A stretch of DNA of 64,000 nt from Streptosporangiaceae bacterium. Lineage in GTDB: Bacteria > Actinomycetota > Actinomycetes > Streptosporangiales > Streptosporangiaceae. This document shows, piece after piece, positions 25,611 through 34,993 of the stretch. The position numbers and the translations under genes are program-made. The notes below the pieces were generated by a model, which saw nothing but the letters and a program-made list of their open reading frames with translations, searched no databases and was not told the origin of the DNA. Position 1 is the stretch's first letter. Each line of letters begins with the position of its first letter. Location: contig JAOPYK010000098.1 in assembly GCA_025964695.1 (NCBI GenBank), forward strand, positions 1-64,000, in the 5' to 3' direction.

Positions 25611-25904
25611 TTGACCGCGCCATCACCGGTCGAGATCGAGCGGCCCACGACGGACGAGGAGATGAGCCCCGACCGGCCGTGGCTGGCGATCGTGTGGAAC
25701 GACCCGATCAACCTGATGTCGTACGTGACGTACGTCTTCCAGACGGTTTTCGGCTACGCCAAGGACAAGGCCGAGAAGCTCATGCTCGACGTCCACCACA
25801 AGGGCCGTGCCGTCGTGTCGAACGGCACCCGCGAGGAGATGGAACGCGACGTGGAGATTTTGCACTCCTATGGCCTCTGGGCCACGGTCAAGCGGGACGA
25901 CTGA
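25611..25904 (+). CDS. clpS: ATP-dependent Clp protease adaptor ClpS
   Basis: 97 aa from TTG at 25611, preceded by a strong GGAGGAAGGG. ClpS hands N-degron substrates to ClpAP/ClpCP. The core is intact: [46 protein letters not shown], with the substrate-pocket Asn-Asp pair and the VHHKGRA segment, then GLWATVKRD. The giant ORF reading through this frame from 24474 is antisense noise over pncB. The stop is 1 nt before the DUF2017 GTG, implying translational coupling. Confidence 0.92.
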   Translation: MTAPSPVEIERPTTDEEMSPDRPWLAIVWNDPINLMSYVTYVFQTVFGYAKDKAEKLMLDVHHKGRAVVSNGTREEMERDVEILHSYGLWATVKRDD

Positions 25905-25905
25905 A

Positions 25906-26448
25906 GTGTCCAGGGGGTTCCGACAGGACAGCGACAAGCGGATCACCCTCGAACTGGTGGAGGAGGAGGCCGCGATCCTGCGCGGCCTGACCGAGCAGCT
26001 GCTCGAACTGATGAGCCGGCTGCCCGACGGTGACCCGGGCCTGGCCGAGCTCGGCATCTCGGAGAACACCGAGGTTCCCGATGATCCGGTGCTGGCGCGG
26101 CTGTTCCCCGACGGCTACCAGGAGGAAGATCCCGCGGCGGCCGTGGAGTTCCGCCGTTACACCGAGGCCTCGCTGCGCGATGGCAAGCGGGCCGCCGCCG
26201 AGACCATGCTCAAGAGCCTGAGCGGGGACTTCGGCTCCAACGGCAAGATCATCTTGGATGAGGTGGAGGCCCAGGCCTGGCTGCGGGCGCTCAACGACCT
26301 GCGGCTCGCGCTCGGCACTCGGCTGGAGATCACCGAGGACTCCTACGAGCGGCTCGCCGGGCTCGACTGGGACGATCCGCGCTACGCGATGTTCGCGATC
26401 TACGACTGGCTGACGCTGCTTCAGGACACCCTCGTCAGCAGCCTGTGA
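25906..26448 (+). CDS. DUF2017 domain-containing protein
   Basis: 180 aa from the GTG at 25906, immediately after the clpS stop. It is acidic and helical, with LELVEEEAAILRGLTEQLLELM, LFPDGYQEEDPAAAVEFRRYTEASLRDGKRAAAETML and LNDLRLALGTRLEI, the usual DUF2017 blocks. It corresponds by position to Rv1332. Constant pairing with clpS in actinobacteria suggests a role in ClpS-dependent proteolysis, but this is untested. Confidence 0.87.
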   Translation: MSRGFRQDSDKRITLELVEEEAAILRGLTEQLLELMSRLPDGDPGLAELGISENTEVPDDPVLARLFPDGYQEEDPAAAVEFRRYTEASLRDGKRAAAETMLKSLSGDFGSNGKIILDEVEAQAWLRALNDLRLALGTRLEITEDSYERLAGLDWDDPRYAMFAIYDWLTLLQDTLVSSL

Positions 26449-26456
26449 GGCTTCAC

Positions 26457-26462
26457 TAAGCT
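26457..26462 (+). promoter_or_regulatory. TAAGCT -10 box upstream of mec
   Basis: TAAGCT lies 7 nt before the mec ATG at 26470, in the 21-nt gap after the DUF2017 gene. There is no convincing ribosome-binding site; TTTGGGGC is the only purine run. This is consistent with a leaderless mec transcript starting inside the apparent operon. Confidence 0.5.
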
Positions 26463-26469
26463 TTGGGGC

Positions 26470-26886
26470 ATGCTGACCATCGAGCGGGCCATCGTTGACA
26501 AGATCATTGCGCATGCGCGCGCGGATCATCCCGATGAGGCGTGCGGCGTGGTCGCGGGGGCGCACGGCTCGGACCGGCCGGAGCGGTGCATCCCGATGGA
26601 GAACGCCGAGCGCTCGCCGACGTTCTACCGTTTCGACTCCATGGAGCAGTTCCGGGTCTGGCGGGAGATGGACGATCAGGACGAGGAACCCGTCGTGATC
26701 TACCACTCGCACACCGCCACGGAGGCCTACCCGTCGCGCACCGACATCAGCTACGCCTCGGAGCCCAACGCGCATTACGTGCTGGTGTCCACCCGGGAGC
26801 CCGAGGACGCCGAGTTCCGCTCGTACCGCATCGTCGACGGTGCGGTGACCGAGGAAGAGGTCCGCGTCGTGGCGGCGTACGCCTGA
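26470..26886 (+). CDS. mec: JAMM-family metallopeptidase Mec (CysO-cysteine peptidase)
   Basis: 138 aa zinc peptidase of the JAMM/MPN+ family. The catalytic Glu lies in DHPDEACGVVAG and the zinc motif HSHTATEAYPSRTD matches HxHx7SxxD exactly. In M. tuberculosis (Rv1334) Mec releases free cysteine from the CysO-cysteine adduct made by CysM. Here cysO and cysM follow directly, so the same pathway is inferred. It could also trim the C-terminus of CysO, as QbsD does to QbsE, which matters because this CysO carries extra residues after its diglycine. Confidence 0.92.
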   Translation: MLTIERAIVDKIIAHARADHPDEACGVVAGAHGSDRPERCIPMENAERSPTFYRFDSMEQFRVWREMDDQDEEPVVIYHSHTATEAYPSRTDISYASEPNAHYVLVSTREPEDAEFRSYRIVDGAVTEEEVRVVAAYA

Positions 26887-26891
26887 CTCGG

Positions 26892-26897
26892 TAAACT
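26892..26897 (+). promoter_or_regulatory. TAAACT -10 box in the mec-cysO gap
   Basis: TAAACT ends 6 nt before the ATG of the short ORF at 26904, the spacing of an actinobacterial leaderless promoter. It would start a separate transcript carrying cysO and cysM. Confidence 0.5.
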
Positions 26898-26903
26898 GGT
26901 CGC

Positions 26904-27008
26904 ATGCGGACGATCCAGCGGAGGGCGAGACACGACTTCCCCGTGTCGCCTGTGCAGAACTTTCTGTTCGGGCACTCGCGCGTCGAAGTCGTCTACGACT
27001 GTCTCTGA
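26904..27008 (+). CDS. Putative 34-aa leader ORF upstream of cysO
   Basis: ATG to TGA encoding 34 residues, beginning MRTIQRRARHDF and ending VEVVYDCL, too short for the ORF track. A TAAACT box lies exactly at leaderless distance, and about 110 untranslated bases follow before cysO. Basic leader peptides with an RR..H-D core occur before sulfur genes in other actinomycetes, and Cys-containing leader ORFs attenuate cysteine genes in mycobacteria. Here the Cys is penultimate. I treat it as a candidate regulatory leader, not a proven gene. Confidence 0.4.
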   Translation: MRTIQRRARHDFPVSPVQNFLFGHSRVEVVYDCL

Positions 27009-27116
27009 CGCGTTCTGCCGAGTTCCTGGTCAACCCCTCCATTTCTGGAATTCCCCGGGCGCGTCACCGTGTTGACCCCGGTGGGCGGTCCGAACAACGT
27101 GAAAGTGAGCATTCCC

Positions 27117-28339
<1,223 letters not shown>

Positions 28340-28392
28340 CACGTGCCGTTCACCGCACCTCCGGCACGATTCAGCACCGCTGTCGGCCTCCC

Positions 28393-28479
28393 GCGGCAGC
28401 GCTGCAGTGGGCGCAGGACATCAACATGCGGCTGCTCGAGGAGTCGGCCTTCGAGGACGACGGCGTCGACCCCGACTGA
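28393..28479 (+). pseudogene. Possible gene remnant (C-terminal fragment)
   Basis: The frame AALQWAQDINMRLLEESAFEDD followed by GVDPD and a TGA reads like a natural acidic C-terminus with good codon usage, but no start or upstream body exists in this frame. The ORF on the track at 28343 runs in another frame. It sits where other actinobacteria have a rhomboid gene between cysM and murI. It may be the tail of a decayed or rearranged gene; I do not recognise the family. Confidence 0.25.
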
Positions 28480-28497
28480 CGTCCCGCGCCCCCGACG

Positions 28498-29574
28498 TCA
28501 CTTGGCGCTGAGCCACTCCTCGGGGCGGGCGATGAGGCGGGCGCGGGCGTAGGCCACGTCCAGGCCGAGGATCATGGCCCCCCGGTAGGCGTCGCCCTCC
28601 AGGGACACCATCAGCGCCACGTCCACCGTCTCCGGAGTGGTCAGCGCCAGGGGCAGCAGCAGCTGTACACGCTCGGCCGCCGGGTCCCAGCAGGGCACGG
28701 CGACGCGGTAGCTGCGCCGCACCCGGGCCTCGGCCCGCCGGACCGCGCCCTCCAGAACCAGGCTGGCCTGGTAGGGGTTGCTGCGCAGCGGGTCGGGCAG
28801 ACTGCCGAGGTTCTCCTGCGACTCCAGCAGATGCTTCGGGTTCACCGTCAGCTCACGACGCCAGTCGTAGACGAAGTCCGCGGGTGACTCGGTGTAGGTG
28901 GCGAAGCCGGGCAGGTCGGGGAAGTGGTCGGGGAGCCGGCGCTCGCTCTCCGGATACCAGCCGGCCAGCTGCCAGGGCGCGCCGTCCGGGTTGCGGCTGG
29001 GCACGAACAGTCCGTAGATGGTCTCCTGCTGGGAGGTGGCCAACCCGGTGTTGAACAGGCTGTAGGCGCCGTCCGGTGAGGTGATGACCTGGCGTTGCTG
29101 GTGCAGTCGTTCGAAGGTCCACTCGATGTACTCCCGAAGCACCCACAGCTCGTCGTGCTGCGCGGAGCCCGGCAGGCCACGGTGCGCCGAGACCGGCCCG
29201 GACCAAGACTCGGACTCGGCGAACCGAGCCAACTGGTCGAAGCAGTCGTCTTCACCGGCCGGGGGACGCCGGTCGGGGTCGGAGCGCAACGGGCCCAGGT
29301 CGGCATGCTTGTAGAGAACGCGCTGGAACAGGCGTGACGCCGGCTGGGGGGCCGCGGGCGGAGCCGCGACCGGCACCACAGAGCGAGCCACCGGGGAGCC
29401 CCCCACCGGCGGCACGCCCGGCAGCGGCACGCCCGGCGGCGGAACCGAGCCGGGTGCGGTCGGCGAGCCGGGAGGCGGGCTGCCGGGCTGGAAGGCATCG
29501 TTCTCGCCGAGGAAGTTCTGGTGGAGTCGGCTGAGGTCGGTGTAGCCGGCGTGCTTCGATTCGTGCAGCGTCAC
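28498..29574 (-). CDS. DUF3825-like domain protein with Pro/Gly-rich N-terminal region
   Basis: About 358 aa from the GTG at 29574, preceded by GGAGAAGACCT. Residues about 1-100 are a low-complexity Pro/Gly/Val linker (PPPGVPLPGVPPVGG). Residues about 110-358 contain ELWVLREYIEWTFERLHQQ, VITSPDGAYSLFNTGLATSQQETIYGLFVP and a C-terminal RYPLxxP-like segment, which I associate with DUF3825, a family found alone or next to OST-HTH RNA-binding domains. Possibly nucleotide or RNA related (inference). It is antisense to its neighbours. Confidence 0.6.
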   Translation of the reverse strand: MTLHESKHAGYTDLSRLHQNFLGENDAFQPGSPPPGSPTAPGSVPPPGVPLPGVPPVGGSPVARSVVPVAAPPAAPQPASRLFQRVLYKHADLGPLRSDPDRRPPAGEDDCFDQLARFAESESWSGPVSAHRGLPGSAQHDELWVLREYIEWTFERLHQQRQVITSPDGAYSLFNTGLATSQQETIYGLFVPSRNPDGAPWQLAGWYPESERRLPDHFPDLPGFATYTESPADFVYDWRRELTVNPKHLLESQENLGSLPDPLRSNPYQASLVLEGAVRRAEARVRRSYRVAVPCWDPAAERVQLLLPLALTTPETVDVALMVSLEGDAYRGAMILGLDVAYARARLIARPEEWLSAK

Positions 29575-29744
29575 AGGTCTTCTCCGCGTCCGTGGATTCC
29601 CAAGAGTACCGATCTGTCGCATGGGTGTGATCTGTATGCATTCCTACCGCATGTAGATCAGTCGGGAGGGACGATAAAGTTCGAACCGAACGGGATTCGC
29701 TTGGTGAGGCGCGGCTTCCCGCCGGGGCTGGAGAAGAAGGTCAC

Positions 29745-30545
29745 ATGACGAGGTTCGATGACGCCACCGCGGTGAAGCGCGCGGGAGACGGCCGTTACCA
29801 GGTAGAACTCGATGCCGGGTACGCCATCGCTGAGGCCCTCAACGGCGGCTATCTGATGGCCGCCCTGCTGCGCGCGGCCGTGGACGCATCGCCGCACGAC
29901 CACCCTGTCGCGACGAGTGCGAACTTTCTGCGGGTGGCCCGGCCCGGGCCCGCCGAAGTGTGGGTCGAATCACGGAAGACCGGACGCACCGCGGCCACCT
30001 CCCGGGTCTCCCTCATGCAGAACGGCGACCCGATCGTGGATGCCACGGTGACCACGGCCACCCTGGCCGCGGCGGCGGAGCCGGTCTGGTCCGGCCAGCC
30101 GCCGCAGCTGCCCTCGGTGGACGAGTGCCTCACTTTCGATTCCGACAAGGAGGAGCGCGGCTTCGCCGACCGGGTGGACATGCGATTCGGGCCGGCCACG
30201 ATGGGCTGGCTCGACGGCCGGCCCAGCGGGCGGCTGGAACAGGCCGCCTACTTCCGCCTGCACGAGGAGCAGGCACCCGACGCGTTCGTGCTCGCCCTCG
30301 CCGTGGACGCCCTGCCGCCGGTGGTGTTCAACACCGGTTCGTACGGCTGGGCCCCGACGGTCGAGCTGACCTGGCACATGCGCGCCGTGCCGGCACCTGG
30401 CTGGCTGTCGGTGCACGGCAGCGGCCGGCTGGTCAGCGACGGCTGGTTCGACGAAGAGGCCGAGATCTGGGACTCGACCGGCCGGCTGGTCGCGCAGAGC
30501 CGCCAGCTCGCCCGCGTCGGACGCGGCAGGCGCGAGGGCGGCTGA
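29745..30545 (+). CDS. Acyl-CoA thioesterase family protein (double hotdog)
   Basis: 266 aa. The two-hotdog layout of TesB/acyl-CoA thioesterase-like proteins (PF13622) is visible. The first half is GYAIAEALNGGYLMAALLRAA with ATSANFLRVARPGPAEVWVESRKTGRTAATSRVSLMQNG. The second half is FNTGSYGWAPTVELTWHMRAVPAPGWLSVHGSGRLVSDGWFDEEAEIWDSTGRLVAQSRQLAR. Active-site Asp/Gln of the second domain fit WDSTG and QSRQ. It hydrolyses acyl-CoAs; chain length unknown. Located between DUF3825 and murI. Confidence 0.85.
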   Translation: MTRFDDATAVKRAGDGRYQVELDAGYAIAEALNGGYLMAALLRAAVDASPHDHPVATSANFLRVARPGPAEVWVESRKTGRTAATSRVSLMQNGDPIVDATVTTATLAAAAEPVWSGQPPQLPSVDECLTFDSDKEERGFADRVDMRFGPATMGWLDGRPSGRLEQAAYFRLHEEQAPDAFVLALAVDALPPVVFNTGSYGWAPTVELTWHMRAVPAPGWLSVHGSGRLVSDGWFDEEAEIWDSTGRLVAQSRQLARVGRGRREGG

Positions 30546-30657
30546 GTGCGCCTGCCCGCACCGGCCGATGACCGATCCGGACCCCTCAGCAGGCAATGCT
30601 CGTCACGAAGCTGTGTGATGTAGAGCGCAGGACGCACTGTTACGGCAAGATGTCGCC

Positions 30658-30663
30658 TAGCCT
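30658..30663 (+). promoter_or_regulatory. TAGCCT -10 box upstream of murI
   Basis: TAGCCT ends 8 nt before the murI ATG at 30672, compatible with a leaderless or very short-leader transcript. No Shine-Dalgarno sequence is present (GTTGGACC). Confidence 0.4.
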
Positions 30664-30671
30664 GTTGGACC

Positions 30672-31490
30672 ATGTCCAATGCGCCGATCGGGATATTCGA
30701 CAGCGGAGTCGGTGGGCTCACCGTCGCCCGCGCCGTTCTTGATCAGCTACCCGGCGAGCCGATCCTGTACGTCGCCGACACCGCGCATCAGCCCTACGGG
30801 CCCAAGCCCATCGCCGAGGTCCGTGCCTACGCCCTCGACTGCCTCGACCACCTGGTCAAGGAGGGCGTGAAGATGCTGGTGATCGCCTGCAACAGTGCGA
30901 GCGCGGCGATGTTGCGAGACGCCCGGGAGCGCTACGACGTGCCCGTCGTCGAAGTGATCAATCCGGCCACCAGGCGGGCCGCTCGCGCCACGAGCAACGG
31001 CAAGGTCGGGTTGATCGCGACCCGTGCCACGGTCACCAGCCGCTCCTACGAGGACGCTTTCGCCGCGGCTCCGCACATCGGGCTCACCAGCGTCGCGTGC
31101 CCGCGATTCGTGGAGTTCGTCGAAAGCGGAGTGACGATGAGCGACGAGCTTCTCGACGTCGCCAGGGGCTACCTCCAGCCGATCGTCGAGGCGGGCTGCG
31201 ACACCCTCATCCTCGGCTGCACGCATTACCCATTGCTTACCGGCGTCATCTCGTATGTCGTCGGGAACGGGGTCACACTGGTCTCGAGCGCCGATGAGAC
31301 GGCCAAGGATGTCTACCGAGTGCTGCACGATCAGAACCTCGCCCGTGCCGAGTCGTCACCCCCGCCTCTGCACCGATTCCGTGCGACCGGAGACCCCGCG
31401 GTCTTCGCCGTGTTCGGCCGCCGCTTCCTGGGGCCCGAGATAGGCGCCGTGGAAAGCGCACTGACCTCTTCCGGCCAGGAAAGCCGATAA
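30672..31490 (+). CDS. murI: Glutamate racemase
   Basis: 272 aa; makes D-glutamate for peptidoglycan. [18 protein letters not shown] is the N-terminal substrate loop. The two catalytic Cys are in [15 protein letters not shown] and [14 protein letters not shown], with [10 protein letters not shown] and [13 protein letters not shown] between them. Length is standard. It heads the murI-MBL-rph-rdgB run conserved with Rv1338-Rv1341, which is probably co-transcribed in part. Confidence 0.95.
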   Translation: MSNAPIGIFDSGVGGLTVARAVLDQLPGEPILYVADTAHQPYGPKPIAEVRAYALDCLDHLVKEGVKMLVIACNSASAAMLRDARERYDVPVVEVINPATRRAARATSNGKVGLIATRATVTSRSYEDAFAAAPHIGLTSVACPRFVEFVESGVTMSDELLDVARGYLQPIVEAGCDTLILGCTHYPLLTGVISYVVGNGVTLVSSADETAKDVYRVLHDQNLARAESSPPPLHRFRATGDPAVFAVFGRRFLGPEIGAVESALTSSGQESR

Positions 31491-31515
31491 GGTCGGAACG
31501 AACGAGGAGTGGAAT

Positions 31516-32268
31516 ATGCGTGTCACAGTGATCGGTTGCTCTGGCAGTTTCCCCGGGCCCGAAAGTGCCGCCTCGTGCTACCTGGTCGAGGCCGAGGGAT
31601 TCACCCTGATGATCGATCTCGGTAGTGGCGCGCTCGGCCCGCTGAAGCGTCACCACGGGCTGTACGACATCGACGCGGTATTCGTCTCCCATCTTCACTA
31701 CGACCACTGCCTCGATATGTGCGGCTACTGGGTGGTGCGCCGATACCACCCGGACGGCGCACTGCCCAAGATCCCGGTGTTCGGCCCGTCCGGCACGGCA
31801 CAGCAGTTGGCGCGTGCGTGCGGGCTTGATCCCGAACCGGGGATGCAAGAGGCATTCGAATTTCAGACGTTGTGTCCGGGTTCGTTCGATATCGGGCCAT
31901 TCGCGGTGACCACCGCCCGTATGAATCATCCGGTGGAAACATTTGGTGTTCGCGTCGAGCACGATGGCAGCTCGTTCGCCTACTCCTCTGATACCGGTGA
32001 ATGCGACACGCTGGTAAGGCTCGCCGATCAGGCCGACCTCTTCCTCTGTGAGGCGTCGTGGGCCGGCCAGAGCATGTCGCCGGATCTGCATCTGACCGGG
32101 CGGCAGGCGGGCGAGCACGCCGCACGTGCGGGGGCGGCCAGTCTCGTGCTCACCCATCTGATCCCGTGGGACGACGACGGCCCGGAGCGCACCTTCGCCG
32201 AGGCCAAGGACAGCGGCTTCTCCGGAAGCATCGCGCTGGCCCGGGAAGGCGACGTCTATGAGATCTGA
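31516..32268 (+). CDS. Metallo-beta-lactamase-fold hydrolase (Rv1339-like phosphodiesterase)
   Basis: 250 aa MBL-fold metalloenzyme. The metal motif is HLHYDHCLD (HxHxDH), with further ligands in MNHPVETFG, YSSDTGECDTLV and LTHLIPWDD. SPDLHLTGRQAGEHAARAGAASL is also typical. The orthologue by position is Rv1339 of M. tuberculosis, reported as an atypical class II cyclic-nucleotide phosphodiesterase that affects cAMP levels. A GAGGAG site precedes the ATG. cAMP hydrolysis here is inferred from orthology only. Confidence 0.88.
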   Translation: MRVTVIGCSGSFPGPESAASCYLVEAEGFTLMIDLGSGALGPLKRHHGLYDIDAVFVSHLHYDHCLDMCGYWVVRRYHPDGALPKIPVFGPSGTAQQLARACGLDPEPGMQEAFEFQTLCPGSFDIGPFAVTTARMNHPVETFGVRVEHDGSSFAYSSDTGECDTLVRLADQADLFLCEASWAGQSMSPDLHLTGRQAGEHAARAGAASLVLTHLIPWDDDGPERTFAEAKDSGFSGSIALAREGDVYEI

Positions 32269-32335
32269 TGAGGGTGACGTCGCCCGGTGAGATCTCGCGT
32301 CGGTGACACGAACGCGGTCGAGAAGCTGCGGTCGA

Positions 32336-32341
32336 TAAGCT
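32336..32341 (+). promoter_or_regulatory. TAAGCT -10 box upstream of rph
   Basis: TAAGCT ends 6 nt before the rph ATG at 32348 (spacer GAGGTC). The same geometry is seen at mec and DUF3039, suggesting a leaderless transcript, although GAGG in the spacer could also act as a weak ribosome site. Confidence 0.45.
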
Positions 32342-32347
32342 GAGGTC

Positions 32348-33067
32348 ATGTCTCGCCCCGATGGTCGTGCGATCGACCAGCTCCGTCCCGTCCGTTTCCA
32401 GCGAGGCTGGCTCGACAACGCGGAGGGTTCCGTGCTCGTCGAGTTCGGTGCCACCCGCGTGCTGTGCGCCGCCTCGGTACAGAACTCGGTGCCGCGCTGG
32501 CGTAGGGACAGCGGCCTCGGCTGGCTGACCGCCGAGTACGCGATGCTGCCGCGCGCCACCAACACCCGCAGCGACCGAGAGTCGGTGAAGGGCAAGGTCG
32601 GCGGACGCACCCAGGAGATCTCCCGGCTCGTCGGCCGGTCGATCCGCGCCTGTGTGGACTTCAAGGCGCTCGGCGACAACACCGTGGTCCTGGACTGCGA
32701 CGTGCTGCAGGCCGACGGCGGCACCCGTACCGCCGCCATCACCGGGGCCTACCTCGCGCTGGCCGACGCCGTCGCCTGGATGACCGAGCGCAAGCTGACC
32801 AGGGGAAACCCGCTGATCGGCTCGATCGCGGCGATCAGCGTGGGCGTCGTCAACGGGGAACCCCGGCTGGACCTGTGCTACGAGGAGGACGTCGCCGCCG
32901 AGACCGACATGAACGTCGTCTGCACCGGTGACGGCAAGTTCGTTGAGGTGCAGGGCACCGCCGAAGGACAGCCGTTCGACCGGGCCGAGCTGGACGCGCT
33001 GCTCGATCTCGCCCTGGGCGGCTGCGCCGACCTCACCCGCCTCCAGCGCACGGCTTTGTCCGCCTGA
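32348..33067 (+). CDS. rph: Ribonuclease PH
   Basis: 239 aa phosphorolytic 3'-5' exoribonuclease that trims tRNA 3' ends. [41 protein letters not shown] is the N-terminal signature. [60 protein letters not shown] and [17 protein letters not shown] follow in the family order, including the phosphate-binding Arg and catalytic Asp. Length is typical; the next gene is rdgB, as in most actinobacteria. Confidence 0.95.
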   Translation: MSRPDGRAIDQLRPVRFQRGWLDNAEGSVLVEFGATRVLCAASVQNSVPRWRRDSGLGWLTAEYAMLPRATNTRSDRESVKGKVGGRTQEISRLVGRSIRACVDFKALGDNTVVLDCDVLQADGGTRTAAITGAYLALADAVAWMTERKLTRGNPLIGSIAAISVGVVNGEPRLDLCYEEDVAAETDMNVVCTGDGKFVEVQGTAEGQPFDRAELDALLDLALGGCADLTRLQRTALSA

Positions 33068-33129
33068 CACCATCGCCGGCCGACGTCCGCGTCTCCGCAC
33101 CGCAGAGCTCACGAAGGTACGCAGAGAGT

Positions 33130-33774
33130 ATGAAGATCGTCCTCGCCAGCCGGAATCCCGGGAAGATCGTCGAACTACGCCGCATTCTCGACGAGTTCCG
33201 GGCGGACGTCCCTCCGGACGGGCGTCCGCCGGACTTCGAAGTGGTCGGGCTGGAGGAGTTCCCGAACGCGCCGGACGTGCCGGAGACGGCGCTGACCTTC
33301 GCCGGCAACGCGCTGCTCAAGGCGCGGGCGACCGCCGCACACACCGGGCTGCCCGCGATCTCCGACGACTCGGGGCTGTGCGTCGACGCGCTGAATGGAA
33401 TGCCCGGTGTGCTCTCCGCGCGCTGGTCGGGCCGCTTCGGCAGCGGCGCGCCGGACAAGGACCGGGCCAATCTGCACCTCGTCCTGGACCAGCTCAGCGA
33501 TGTGGCGCCCGAAGACCGGGGCGCCCACTTCATCTGCGTGGCCGCACTGGTACTGCCGGAGGGCGAAGAGCACACCGTGGAGGGCCGGATGGACGGCCGG
33601 ATCATCGAAGCACCTCGCGGCGACGGCGGCTTCGGCTACGACCCGATCTTCGTGGCCGACGGTGATACCCGGACGAGCGCCGAGCTGACCGCGGACGAGA
33701 AGGATGCCATCAGCCACCGCGGCAAGGCCCTGCGCGCGCTGGCCCGGCTGTTGCCCGGCCTCAAGGCGGACTGA
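33130..33774 (+). CDS. rdgB: RdgB/HAM1 non-canonical purine NTP pyrophosphatase
   Basis: 214 aa house-cleaning enzyme hydrolysing dITP, XTP and ITP. The N-terminal KIVLASRNPGKIVELRRIL carries the substrate-binding S-N-x-x-K motif (here SRNPGK). TFAGNALLKARATAAHTGLPAISDDSGLCVDALNG has the metal-binding and catalytic residues, with GFGYDPIFV and ADEKDAISHRGKALRAL at the C-terminus. It carries an insert (RADVPPDGRPPDFE) relative to E. coli RdgB, common in actinobacteria. GAGAG precedes the ATG. Confidence 0.94.
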   Translation: MKIVLASRNPGKIVELRRILDEFRADVPPDGRPPDFEVVGLEEFPNAPDVPETALTFAGNALLKARATAAHTGLPAISDDSGLCVDALNGMPGVLSARWSGRFGSGAPDKDRANLHLVLDQLSDVAPEDRGAHFICVAALVLPEGEEHTVEGRMDGRIIEAPRGDGGFGYDPIFVADGDTRTSAELTADEKDAISHRGKALRALARLLPGLKAD

Positions 33775-33863
33775 AGAAACTCAGGGCCGTGACAACCTGA
33801 GGCCAGGCCCAGACGGTTTACAGGGGCGTAGCGCAATTCCCCCTACCGTCATCGAGGAGCCAT

Positions 33864-34415
33864 ATGAGTCAGCGGATCCTGGGCACACGCCGCCGGGTAT
33901 GGATAGCGGCCGGTGGCGCCGGACTCGCCGGAGCCCTGGCGGCCGGCGTCTGGCTGGGCGGCGGATCCTCCGGGCCACAGCGACTGGCGCTCAGTGCGAA
34001 CGGCGGGCCCCACCCGGCCGCCACCTCCGTCCCCGGTAGTCCGCACACACCGCGCCCGATACTGGACCTCACCCCGCCCGCCCGCCCCGTCCCGTCGCCG
34101 ATCGCGAGCGGCCCGCCCTGCCGACCGCGCAAGCCCTGGCCGTCTCCGGTGACCCCACGGCCGGTACCCCGCTCCGTGCTGCCGCCGGGCACGGCCCGGA
34201 CACCCATGCCGGTTCCTCCGGCATGGCCGGGGACGCCGCGCCCGGTTCCCACGACGTGGCCGGGGACGCCGCGCCCGGTTCCCACGACGTGGCCGGGGAC
34301 GCCGCGCCCGGTTCCCACGACGTGGCCGGGCACGCCGCGCCCGGTTCCCACGGCGTCGAGGCCCACCGTCCCCTGCCCGGTTCCGACGCCCGCGGCGTCC
34401 CGGCCGCACCGGTAG
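33864..34415 (+). CDS. Proline-rich repeat protein, probably membrane-anchored
   Basis: 183 aa. An N-terminal basic stretch and hydrophobic segment (RRRVWIAAGGAGLAGALAAGVWLGGG) suggests a signal anchor. The remainder is Pro/Thr/Arg-rich, with four copies of an 11-residue unit TTWPGTPRPVP encoded by a 33-bp tandem repeat. GAGGAG lies before the ATG. The following sigma factor's partner also ends in TPWPGTPTPVG, so the two share a sequence style. No known domain; possibly an extended extracellular stalk linked to the downstream sigma module. Confidence 0.6.
   Translation: MSQRILGTRRRVWIAAGGAGLAGALAAGVWLGGGSSGPQRLALSANGGPHPAATSVPGSPHTPRPILDLTPPARPVPSPIASGPPCRPRKPWPSPVTPRPVPRSVLPPGTARTPMPVPPAWPGTPRPVPTTWPGTPRPVPTTWPGTPRPVPTTWPGTPRPVPTASRPTVPCPVPTPAASRPHR
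34224..34355. repeat. 33-bp tandem repeat, four copies
   Basis: Copies begin at 34224, 34257, 34290 and 34323 (TGGCCGGGGACGCCGCGCCC...), nearly identical. They encode the 11-aa Pro-rich unit of the gene in one frame and a GDAAPGSHDVA unit in the sigma-factor frame, which is open through the whole array. Copies are adjacent without spacers. Confidence 0.9.
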
Positions 34416-34456
34416 GAGGCACCCTGTTCCCTTCCGGGGACCACGACACGCTCGCA

Positions 34457-34993
34457 ATGGCGCACGACCTCACGTTCGAGGAGTTCGTGACCGCCACCGC
34501 GGGTCGTCTGCTGCGCACCGCCGTCTTCCTCGTCTACGACCGTCACCTCGCGGAGGACCTGGTCCAGACGGCCTACGAGCGGGTCGCGCGGCGCTGGCCA
34601 CGGATGCGCCGGCTCGGTCATCCAGAGGCGTACGCCCGGAAGATCCTGGTGAACCTGGCCATCGACGAGCGCAAGCGCCGGGCCCGCCGGGGCGATCTGC
34701 TGATCGGATCTCCCGTCGAGCTGGAGCGGATGGCGGCCGCAGGGCACTCGGCCCCCCACTGGGCGACCGGCGCGGGCTCTCCCCGCGCCGGTCAGCCCGG
34801 CGGGCTGGACGAGGTGCTCGCCGCGTTGCCGGTGAAGCAGCGTGCCGTGGTCGTACTGCGCTACTGGTGCGACCTCAGCGAACAGGAGATAGCCGACACA
34901 CTGGGCATCTCGCGGGGGACGGTCAAGAGCCACACCTCCCGCGCCATGACGGCGCTGCGGCACCATCTGGCAGAGAATGGGGGGCAACGGTGA
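34457..34993 (+). CDS. SigE-family (ECF-type) RNA polymerase sigma factor
   Basis: 178 aa from the ATG at 34457 (MAHDLTFEEFVTATAGRLL). Region 2 is RTAVFLVYDRHLAEDLVQTAYERVARRWPRM, with HPEAYARKILVNLAIDERKRR after it. Region 4 is LPVKQRAVVVLRYWCDLSEQEIADTLGISRGTVKSHTSRAMTALR. This is the compact SigE-family ECF group common in streptomycetes and relatives. The frame is open upstream through the 33-bp repeats, but that part is not sigma-like. The stop overlaps the next gene as GTGA, so the downstream membrane protein is translationally coupled and is the probable regulator. Confidence 0.88.
   Translation: MAHDLTFEEFVTATAGRLLRTAVFLVYDRHLAEDLVQTAYERVARRWPRMRRLGHPEAYARKILVNLAIDERKRRARRGDLLIGSPVELERMAAAGHSAPHWATGAGSPRAGQPGGLDEVLAALPVKQRAVVVLRYWCDLSEQEIADTLGISRGTVKSHTSRAMTALRHHLAENGGQR

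Noticed and set aside
34224-34355. 33-bp repeats considered as a CRISPR array
   Set aside because: The copies are contiguous with no variable spacers, lie inside coding sequence, and no cas genes are near.
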